Shown: positions 19,134 through 25,936 of the stretch, piece after piece
Layout: each line of letters starts with the position of its first letter
How positions within the stretch are numbered: position 1 is the stretch's first letter
Assembly: GCA_020056225.1 (NCBI GenBank)
Contig: JAGVIE010000033.1
Coordinates: forward strand, 17,522-81,521
DNA from: Bacteroidota bacterium
Lineage (GTDB): Bacteria > Bacteroidota > Ignavibacteria > UBA10030 > SZUA-254
Direction of reading: 5' to 3'
Length of the DNA: 64,000 bases
Notes under the pieces: generated by a model
What the model was told of the DNA's origin: nothing
Seen by the model: only the letters and a program-made list of their open reading frames with translations
Database searches by the model: none
Program-made: the position numbers and the translations under genes

Positions 19134-21075
19134 CGCTCCCTACATAGTTCTTCTTCCTTTCATCGGCTTCCTGATTAACGGATTGCTCGGTAAGAAGATC
19201 AATTCTGAAAAGCTCTCTGGAATTATCGGAAGCGGTTCAGTGGGAATATCGTTTATCATTGCCGCGATGATCTTTGTTGAGATGTTAAGATCTCCGGTTG
19301 AAGAACGATCGCATATCGTTACAATCTTTAATTGGATTACTGCAGGTTCGTTTTCCATAAACGCAGAATATCAGGTTGACCAACTTTCAATTCTGATGAC
19401 ACTTATCGTTACGGGCGTTGGCTTTCTTATTCATGTTTATTCAATCGGTTATATGCATGGAGATAATGGATTCTGGAGATTCTTTGCCTACCTGAATCTT
19501 TTCATCTTCATGATGTTGAATCTTGTACTTGCGAACAATTTTCTTCTGATGTTTTTGGGTTGGGAAGGGGTTGGATTATGCTCCTACCTCTTAATCGGTT
19601 TCTGGCATGATCGGAAGTTTGATACGGGCGGTTACAAACTGGGTGAAGCTACAACGAGCGATGCCGCAAAGAAAGCGTTTATTGTAAATCGGATTGGTGA
19701 TTTCGGTTTTCTGATTGCAATGTTCTTGATCTTCAAATTGTTTGGTAGTTTGAAATTTGAAGATGTTTTTAGTCAGGCATCTGCAATAATAACAACAGGC
19801 GATAAAACAATGTTTTGGATTACATTGTTATTATTTCTTGGAGCGACCGGTAAATCCGCACAGATACCGCTGTTCGTTTGGCTGCCCGATGCGATGGCTG
19901 GTCCCACTCCTGTTAGTGCGCTTATTCACGCCGCAACAATGGTAACAGCCGGCGTATATATGGTTGCTCGGTGTTCGGTCTTATTTGCTCTTGCACCCGC
20001 CACGATGGAAATTGTTGCTATTGTTGGAATAGCGACTGCCCTCTTTGCCGCCACGATGGGATTGGTTCAGAATGATATCAAGAAAGTGCTTGCATATTCG
20101 ACTATCAGCCAGCTTGGATATATGTTCCTTGGACTCGGGGTTGGCGCATTTGCGTCCGGTATATTTCACGTGATGACACATGCGTTTTTTAAGGCGCTGC
20201 TTTTCTTAGGCGCAGGCGCAGTTATTCACGCGATGCACAATGAGCAGGATATACAAAACATGGGCGGACTCAAATCGAAGATGCCCACAACGTATAAAAC
20301 ATTTTTTATTGCTGCATTAGCGATTGCCGGAATTCCTCCACTGTCAGGTTTCTTCAGCAAAGATGAAATATTGTGGAAGGCATTCTCACAAGGTTCTTAC
20401 ATATATTGGATTCTCGGATGGATAACTGCCGGCTTAACAGCATTCTACATGTTCCGGCTCGTCTCACTAACTTTTGAGGGGAAAGAACGCTGGTCGCACG
20501 ATAAACATCCGCATGAAGTGCCTAAGGCGATGACCATTCCGCTAATAATTCTTGCAATCCTTTCGGTTGTTGGTGGATTTGTTGGAATACCGCATAGCCT
20601 TGGCGGTGGGAATTACATTGAACAATTTCTTGAACCGGTATTCGAGAAGGCGAATTTACATTTAGCGAACGGACAGCATGAAAGTTTATCTCTTGAATAT
20701 TTGTTGATGATACTATCCGTACTTGTCGCTTTCGGCGGAATATATTTCGCGCGTCAATTTTATCTCCGGAAACCTGAGCTTGTTTCAAAGCTATCAGCAT
20801 CCTTCAGAGGCATGTATAAGCTCTTGTGGAATAAATATTACGTTGATGAAGTATATGAATACACAATCGTGAAGCCAATCAAGATTGGCTCAGATAAACT
20901 TCTATGGAAAGGCTTCGACGTTGGAATAATTGATGGAATCGTAAACGGTTCCGCAAAGTTAATTGAGTTTACAAGCAGTTGGTTAAGACGTATCCAGGTC
21001 GGCGTTGTGCAAAGTTATGCGTTGGTGTTTGTAGTCGGAATCATCGTGATTCTTGGAATATTGATTTTAAGATAG
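19123..21075 (+). CDS. nuoL: NADH-quinone oxidoreductase subunit L
   Basis: A 650-residue, strongly hydrophobic antiporter-like subunit with the usual 14-16 transmembrane helices. Recognisable segments are GWEGVGLCSYLLIGFW, the proton-channel segment TGKSAQIPLFVWLPDAMAGP, SALIHAATMVTAGVY and the long C-terminal lateral helix region. It pumps protons in the membrane arm of complex I. The ATG lies within the right arm of the nuoK-nuoL repeat element, with no clear Shine-Dalgarno sequence. Confidence 0.94.
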   Translation: MIQFAPYIVLLPFIGFLINGLLGKKINSEKLSGIIGSGSVGISFIIAAMIFVEMLRSPVEERSHIVTIFNWITAGSFSINAEYQVDQLSILMTLIVTGVGFLIHVYSIGYMHGDNGFWRFFAYLNLFIFMMLNLVLANNFLLMFLGWEGVGLCSYLLIGFWHDRKFDTGGYKLGEATTSDAAKKAFIVNRIGDFGFLIAMFLIFKLFGSLKFEDVFSQASAIITTGDKTMFWITLLLFLGATGKSAQIPLFVWLPDAMAGPTPVSALIHAATMVTAGVYMVARCSVLFALAPATMEIVAIVGIATALFAATMGLVQNDIKKVLAYSTISQLGYMFLGLGVGAFASGIFHVMTHAFFKALLFLGAGAVIHAMHNEQDIQNMGGLKSKMPTTYKTFFIAALAIAGIPPLSGFFSKDEILWKAFSQGSYIYWILGWITAGLTAFYMFRLVSLTFEGKERWSHDKHPHEVPKAMTIPLIILAILSVVGGFVGIPHSLGGGNYIEQFLEPVFEKANLHLANGQHESLSLEYLLMILSVLVAFGGIYFARQFYLRKPELVSKLSASFRGMYKLLWNKYYVDEVYEYTIVKPIKIGSDKLLWKGFDVGIIDGIVNGSAKLIEFTSSWLRRIQVGVVQSYALVFVVGIIVILGILILR

Positions 21076-21076
21076 A

Positions 21077-21140
21077 ACCCTCACCCTATAATCCCTCTCC
21101 CAAATTGGGAGAGGGATGTCACGTAGTGACAGAAGAGGGT
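21077..21140. repeat. Nested palindromic repeat between nuoL and nuoM
   Basis: CCCTCTCCCAA (21093-21103) pairs perfectly with TTGGGAGAGGG (21105-21115). A second small hairpin GTCAC/GTGAC follows at 21118-21130, and an outer AACCCTC/GAGGGT pair encloses both. It is a REP-like dispersed palindrome rather than a terminator, because it lies inside the nuo operon and lacks a T run. Confidence 0.65.
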
Positions 21141-21165
21141 AACCAGAAATTTAATAAATAGTTTA

Positions 21166-22725
21166 ATGTCTAATCTTCTCACATATATAATATTTCTCCC
21201 GCTCGTCGGCAGTATTTTATTATTACTGCTTAATCGTGAACGGGTGACAGCGATTAAGACAATTGGGATTGCTCTGAGTGTTCTAACGTTTATTGTTTCA
21301 CTCTTGTTGTATTTCGGATTTGATTCTGAGAATCCGGGAATTCAGTTTGTCCATAAAGTTTCATGGATTTCTTCCCTTAATGTTTCCTATAGTGTCGGTG
21401 TCGATGGCCTCTCGATTCTCCTGGTTATGCTTACGACTTTCCTTACGCCTATCGCATTACTTTCATCCTGGAAATCAATCGAGAAGCGGGTAAAAGAATA
21501 TACCATCATGATCTTGTTACTCGAAACAGGAATGTTAGGTGTGTTCTGCGCACTTGATATGTTTCTCTTTTATGTCTTTTGGGAAGCGATGCTTATACCG
21601 ATGTATTTCATCATCGGTATCTGGGGTGGAGGGAACCGGATTTATGCCGCGATCAAATTCTTCATCTATACGATGTTCGGTAGTTTGCTGATGCTGATTG
21701 CGATCATCTGGCTTGGCTACTACGCATCCACACAACCTAACGGACAATTCACTACAGATTTGATGCAGCTTTACAGCATTGGTCCAACAATTCCACTAAC
21801 GATCCAATCGTGGATGTTTCTTGCATTCACACTTAGTTTTGCAATCAAAGTCCCGTTGTTTCCGTTCCACACATGGCTGCCTGATGCGCACGTCGAAGCG
21901 CCGACTGCCGGCAGTGTTATTCTTGCAGGTGTTCTCTTGAAAATGGGAACATACGGATTGCTTCGTTTCTCGATGCCGCTTTTCCCGGATGCAACAATGA
22001 AGTTCATGCCGTATATCGCCGCGCTTGCTGTTATCGGAATTATATATGGCGCGCTCGTATCGATGGTTCAGACAGATATTAAAAAGCTTGTGGCATATTC
22101 ATCCGTAAGTCACTTAGGATTTGTAGTTCTTGGAATGTTTTCACTAACTGAAGAAGGTATCCAGGGTGCGATTATTCAGATGATCAATCACGGACTTTCC
22201 ACTGGCGCGCTCTTCTTAATTGTCGGGATGATTTATGAGAGAAGGCATACGCGTGAGATTTCTGAATTCGGCGGCTTGGCGAAAGTCATGCCGATCTTTT
22301 CAACTTTCTTTATGATTGTCTCTCTTTCTTCTATAGGTTTGCCGGGGCTTAACGGATTTGTCGGCGAATTTCTTATTCTACTGGGTTCATTCAATTCACC
22401 ATTCCTCAATCAATGGTTCACGATTTTATCGGCAACAGGTGTTATCTTTGCCGCCGTATATTTACTGTGGATGTATCAGCGTGTGATATTCGGAAAAGTA
22501 ACTAACCCGCTTAACCAGAATCTTCTAGATCTCTCGAAACGTGAAATTGCCGTGCTCGTGCCCGTGTTGGTATTCATCGTTTGGATTGGAATCTATCCGA
22601 ACACATTTCTAAAACAATCCGCATCCACTACAAAAAAAATCGTTTCAATAGTTACACAAAAACCGCTCCCCCGATTAGCTGCAACTGAGCAATCAGTTAA
22701 GCTTGGAAACACGCAAGGGAAATGA
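21166..22725 (+). CDS. nuoM: NADH-quinone oxidoreductase subunit M
   Basis: A 519-residue antiporter-like complex I subunit. Recognisable parts are the glutamate-bearing FYVFWEAMLIPMYFIIGIWGG, the channel segment FAIKVPLFPFHTWLPDAHVEAP and VSHLGFVVLGMFSL. It is preceded by the palindrome at 21077-21140 and overlaps the following antiporter-like gene by four bases (ATGA), so the two are translationally coupled. Confidence 0.94.
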   Translation: MSNLLTYIIFLPLVGSILLLLLNRERVTAIKTIGIALSVLTFIVSLLLYFGFDSENPGIQFVHKVSWISSLNVSYSVGVDGLSILLVMLTTFLTPIALLSSWKSIEKRVKEYTIMILLLETGMLGVFCALDMFLFYVFWEAMLIPMYFIIGIWGGGNRIYAAIKFFIYTMFGSLLMLIAIIWLGYYASTQPNGQFTTDLMQLYSIGPTIPLTIQSWMFLAFTLSFAIKVPLFPFHTWLPDAHVEAPTAGSVILAGVLLKMGTYGLLRFSMPLFPDATMKFMPYIAALAVIGIIYGALVSMVQTDIKKLVAYSSVSHLGFVVLGMFSLTEEGIQGAIIQMINHGLSTGALFLIVGMIYERRHTREISEFGGLAKVMPIFSTFFMIVSLSSIGLPGLNGFVGEFLILLGSFNSPFLNQWFTILSATGVIFAAVYLLWMYQRVIFGKVTNPLNQNLLDLSKREIAVLVPVLVFIVWIGIYPNTFLKQSASTTKKIVSIVTQKPLPRLAATEQSVKLGNTQGK

Positions 22726-24227
22726 CCTCTCGCATTCTGAAACGTTTTCTTTTTCTTCTGATCCTTTTTCCTTCAGGAACATTATCCGTCATTGCAAACG
22801 AGGGATATGAAGTTATTCCGGTAAATCCCTGGGTGATCCTGCCGTTTGTTCTGTTATTACTTTCAATAGCGATTATACCGTTTATTAACCGCCATTGGTG
22901 GGAAAGGTACTATCCGCATGTTTCTATCGGTTTAGGGGCATTATCGGTCGTTTATTACCTGTTTTTCCTGCAGAATTCGACCCGGATGCTGTACACGGGG
23001 ATAGAATATCTCAGCTTCATCATCCTCATCGGGTCTCTGTTTGTTGTGGCAGGGGGGATACATATCCGCATCAAAGGAAAATCGACGCCGGTTGCCAATG
23101 TAATTCTGCTTGGCATCGGAGCTATTGTTTCGAATCTGCTCGGCACTACCGGCGCATCGATGATTTTAATTCGACCCTATCTGCGTGTCAATAAATATCG
23201 GCTCAAGCCGTTTCATGTTGTGTTTTTCATTTTCATAGTCAGCAACATGGGTGGCGCTCTTACGCCTATAGGTGATCCGCCGCTGTTCCTCGGTTATCTG
23301 AAAGGTGTTCCGTTCTTCTGGGTTTTATTTTCGCTCTGGCATGTATGGGTATTAGCCATCGGAATTATCCTTCTCATCTTTTTTGTGTTTGATTACTTGA
23401 GTTTCAAAAAATACGAAAAGCATTTCAAGCATCTCGATGAATCAAAGTTCGATGAGGAAGCGGAAGTCAGCGGATTGCACAACATTATCTTTTTGTTGAT
23501 TATTCTCGTTGCGGTGTTCATTCAGAAACCGCCCTTCCTGCGGGAGTTGCTGATGGTGGTTGCCGCTGTCGGCTCGTACAAAATGACGAAGAAAGAAATT
23601 CACAAGAAGAACGATTTCAATTTCATCCCCATCAAAGAAGTGGCGATTTTATTTTTAGGAATATTTGCCACGATGGTCCCTGCGCTCGATTGGTTGGAAT
23701 TAAACGCGGCAAAAATCGGTATCACTTCGGCAGGACAGTTTTATTGGGGCACCGGAATACTCTCGAGCTTTTTAGATAACGCTCCAACGTATCTGAATTA
23801 CCTAAGTGCGGCAATTGGTTTGTTTGTCGACCAAAACATTGTTAGTCAGGTGCAACATCTAATCTCGACACACGGTTCTGATATCACGACGATTGCAGGT
23901 GAGCATGCAGAAGAGATTCGAAACACATTCGCTGTATTGATGAAGTATCACGCTGATCTGGTTGCGACAGGAAATGTACCGCTTTCCGACATACAGGTCA
24001 GCTATCTCATCGGCAACCACGATATTTATCTTAAAGCGATCTCGATAGCGGCTGTCTTCTTCGGTGCTGTTACATATATCGGCAACGGACCGAACTTCAT
24101 GGTAAAATCTATTGCAGAGCAATCGGGTGCCAAGTGCCCGAGCTTCGGAGGTTACATTGCACGCTATTCACTCCCGATTTTAATACCGGTCTTTATTCTC
24201 GTTTGGTTGTTGTTTTTTAGAGGATGA
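22722..24227 (+). CDS. Putative sodium:proton antiporter / citrate-transporter family (CitMHS_2-like) membrane protein
   Basis: A 501-residue protein with about 12 hydrophobic segments and family-like signatures SNLLGTTGASMILIRPYL, SNMGGALTPIGDPPLFLG and SSFLDNAPTYLNYL, typical of the ion-transporter superfamily members annotated as sodium:proton antiporter or citrate transport. An N-terminal signal-like helix precedes residue ~25. The ATGA overlap with nuoM makes co-translation likely and suggests a role in ion homeostasis linked to complex I; this role is inference. After it, the accessory island begins, and nuoN follows 8.5 kb later. Confidence 0.8.
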   Translation: MTSRILKRFLFLLILFPSGTLSVIANEGYEVIPVNPWVILPFVLLLLSIAIIPFINRHWWERYYPHVSIGLGALSVVYYLFFLQNSTRMLYTGIEYLSFIILIGSLFVVAGGIHIRIKGKSTPVANVILLGIGAIVSNLLGTTGASMILIRPYLRVNKYRLKPFHVVFFIFIVSNMGGALTPIGDPPLFLGYLKGVPFFWVLFSLWHVWVLAIGIILLIFFVFDYLSFKKYEKHFKHLDESKFDEEAEVSGLHNIIFLLIILVAVFIQKPPFLRELLMVVAAVGSYKMTKKEIHKKNDFNFIPIKEVAILFLGIFATMVPALDWLELNAAKIGITSAGQFYWGTGILSSFLDNAPTYLNYLSAAIGLFVDQNIVSQVQHLISTHGSDITTIAGEHAEEIRNTFAVLMKYHADLVATGNVPLSDIQVSYLIGNHDIYLKAISIAAVFFGAVTYIGNGPNFMVKSIAEQSGAKCPSFGGYIARYSLPILIPVFILVWLLFFRG

Positions 24228-24277
24228 GCAAAGCATAAGATTATCTAATCATTGTTGAGTTAAGAAAATGAAAAAGC

Positions 24278-24311
24278 GAAAGCCAATCCTCACATGCGAG
24301 GGTTGGCTTTC
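24278..24311 (-). terminator. Terminator hairpin, best oriented for the minus-strand FN3 gene
   Basis: GAAAGCCAA pairs with TTGGCTTTC, with a further CCTC/GAGG pair and a short loop. Read on the minus strand it is followed by the T-rich GCTTTTTCATTTT. It can also end transcription coming from the nuo side, so it may work in both directions. Confidence 0.6.
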
Positions 24312-24354
24312 ATGTTTATATGTAGCTGATGCCGCTTCCCATCTCTATGGTTAT

Positions 24355-24401
24355 GTGCGACTCACGTTCAGGTTAGATTCAAGGTTGGACGTGAGTCGCA
24401 C
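24355..24401. repeat. Perfect 13-base inverted repeat downstream of the FN3 gene
   Basis: GTGCGACTCACGT (24355-24367) and ACGTGAGTCGCAC (24389-24401) are perfect inverted copies separated by 21 bases. It lies immediately past the stop codon of the minus-strand fibronectin gene. No T run follows on either strand, so it is not a classical terminator; mRNA 3' protection or a repeat-element end are possible. Confidence 0.6.
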
Positions 24402-24408
24402 TTGTTAT

Positions 24409-25032
24409 TTACGGTGCATACTTCGTAGCCGGATCGCTCCATGCGCCCTGTCCTGCTGCGCCTACGCCCGCAACACGAAACCAATACTTCGTGCCGCTCG
24501 TCAAGCCGGGTATTGAAACGCTCGACTTGGTAGGTATTGCCGCATGTTTCCAACCTGTAGGCGTTATAGGGTCAAGGCATTGCTCAACGATATAACTGCG
24601 TGCGCCACGAACGCGATCCCAGGTTAAATCTATTTCGCCTTCCATGTCGCCTGCAGTTGCGGCTAAACTTGTCGGCATAGGGAGGGCGCCAATCGGAACC
24701 GGTTTCGCACGGACGCTCATGCCTGCACTTTGTATTTTCGCTTCATCGCCGTCGCTTGCACTCTCAACATAGTTGGCAAGCTTCTGAAGATTCGAATCTA
24801 AAGAAATTTCTTTATCGTCCTGGATACTTAGCTTCGTACTTGCATCCTGCTTAGCAACGTTGGCATTGTTGTAAGCGTTTTCCAGATCGCCCGCAGATGT
24901 AGCAACTGTTGCAAGCGGCGGGTCGGGTGTTGGAAATGTAGGATTACCAGTCATTGCCGTTTCTATCTGGCGCGCGAACTGTATTTTTTCGGTTACATTC
25001 ATATTGCGCAGGTTCAATTTAATTTTACCCAT
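24409..25032 (-). CDS. Fibronectin type III domain protein
   Basis: A 207-residue protein. I place the start at 25032, where AAGGAAGG lies about 8 bases upstream on the coding strand; the frame could extend 13 codons to 25071 but without a ribosome site. The N-terminal half (GNPTFPTPDPPLATV, then a helical region) belongs to a type seen in FCB-group bacteria. The C-terminal ~85 residues are one fibronectin type III domain (IDLTWDRVRGARSYIVEQ and GLTSGTKYWFRVAGVGAAG). There is no signal peptide. Function is unknown. It is the only convincing minus-strand gene of the island and stands next to a 21-base repeat array. Confidence 0.75.
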   Translation of the reverse strand: MGKIKLNLRNMNVTEKIQFARQIETAMTGNPTFPTPDPPLATVATSAGDLENAYNNANVAKQDASTKLSIQDDKEISLDSNLQKLANYVESASDGDEAKIQSAGMSVRAKPVPIGALPMPTSLAATAGDMEGEIDLTWDRVRGARSYIVEQCLDPITPTGWKHAAIPTKSSVSIPGLTSGTKYWFRVAGVGAAGQGAWSDPATKYAP

Positions 25033-25141
25033 AATATTATTCCTTCCTTTCAGATTTTTGTTAAGTCCCATTCCTCACCGGTTTGCCTCCGATGGAAGAA
25101 GGTTTGTTTATTATTAATGTTGATTAGTTATTAGAAAATGT

Positions 25142-25489
25142 TCACCTGTATTTTATAGGAGGCGACTTGTTACGAGCAAATACAGACTTGTTTTGTGATA
25201 TAGTTGATATATTTTTCGTTGAAGCTGACTTGATCTTCCAAAGTGTTGACTTGTTTGCAGGAAAACCAGGTTTCTTTTTTAGAAATGTTGACTTGCTTTT
25301 AGGAAAAGCAGATATGTTTTTGTGTGATCTTTTAAAGATTTGAGAAGAGCATACATGTATCCGGTGAATCTTTAAAACATTTGATAAACACAGATCTGTT
25401 TTTTGGAATTCTTTTACAGCTTTTAGAAATGCAGACATGTTTTTAAGAAAACAGTAAAACCAATTCTCCAAAACGGCGTAAATTCCCAT
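25142..25489 (-). CDS. Doubtful 115-residue reading frame made of heptad repeats
   Basis: This minus-strand frame consists mostly of degenerate seven-residue units of the NKSTFLK / KNISAFP / NKSTLWK kind, about 14 in a row. Each corresponds to one 21-base unit of the underlying DNA repeat. It precedes the FN3 gene on the same strand by about 110 bases. There is no good ribosome site and no recognisable domain. It may be a real basic, Ser/Lys-rich repeat protein or merely a minisatellite that happens to be open. Confidence 0.3.
   Translation of the reverse strand: MGIYAVLENWFYCFLKNMSAFLKAVKEFQKTDLCLSNVLKIHRIHVCSSQIFKRSHKNISAFPKSKSTFLKKKPGFPANKSTLWKIKSASTKNISTISQNKSVFARNKSPPIKYR
25155..25460. 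repeat. Array of degenerate 21-base tandem repeats
   Basis: On the plus strand about 14 units of close to 21 bases follow one another, with a loose consensus around GTTGACTTGTTTTTAGAAAA. The clearest units are at 25240-25325 (GTTGACTTGTTTGCAGGAAAA and GTTGACTTGCTTTTAGGAAAA). A period that is a multiple of three keeps the minus-strand frame open. There are no spacers, so this is not a CRISPR array. Confidence 0.65.
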
Positions 25490-25789
25490 GGTCTTTACAG
25501 CGATCCCTTAAAATGGATGAAAAACGATGGGTGTTAAAAAATGCGGGATATTAGGGGGAGGAGAAAAATAACGCTTAAAACCGATGTTTCTTAGTATCCG
25601 GTGACTTTGATGCAATTCCATAAATAAAACCGCCTTCCAGATTTAAATTTAAGAACAAACGGTAGAAATTAACTACCGCAAACCTGGGAGGCGATTATTT
25701 AATTGTGTTATTGTAAGATTTTAAATATAAAAAATCAAGTTGGAAATAACTTTTTTATAATGTATTTTTTGATAGCTTAGACAGCAAGA

Positions 25790-25864
25790 AAAAAACCTAT
25801 CTCCGGGATCCCACGTGATTTGCTGGCCCTCCCACGGCGATCATAACCCGGGGATGGGTTTTTT
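25790..25864 (+). promoter_or_regulatory. Long hairpin in the leader of the restriction gene
   Basis: An 18-base left arm starting AAAAAACCTATC and ending CCGGG pairs (16 of 18) with the right arm at 25847-25864, which ends GGGTTTTTT. A 39-base loop lies between. It looks like a terminator or attenuator and ends about 70 bases before the ATG of the restriction-methylation gene. The rest of the 447-base gap (25490-25936) is AT-rich and shows no gene. Confidence 0.5.
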
Positions 25865-25936
25865 GTTGATTATTATTACTTGATTGCTTCGATATAGATT
25901 TGTAAATTAAACGGCATAATTTTTTGGGTGAACTGA

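Noticed and set aside
24268..24516. Plus-strand 82-residue frame in the island
   Set aside because: It runs through two hairpins and the antisense of the FN3 gene, with no ribosome site or family features.
25155..25460. CRISPR-like regular repeats
   Set aside because: The 21-base units are directly adjacent with no spacers, are degenerate and have no cas genes nearby.
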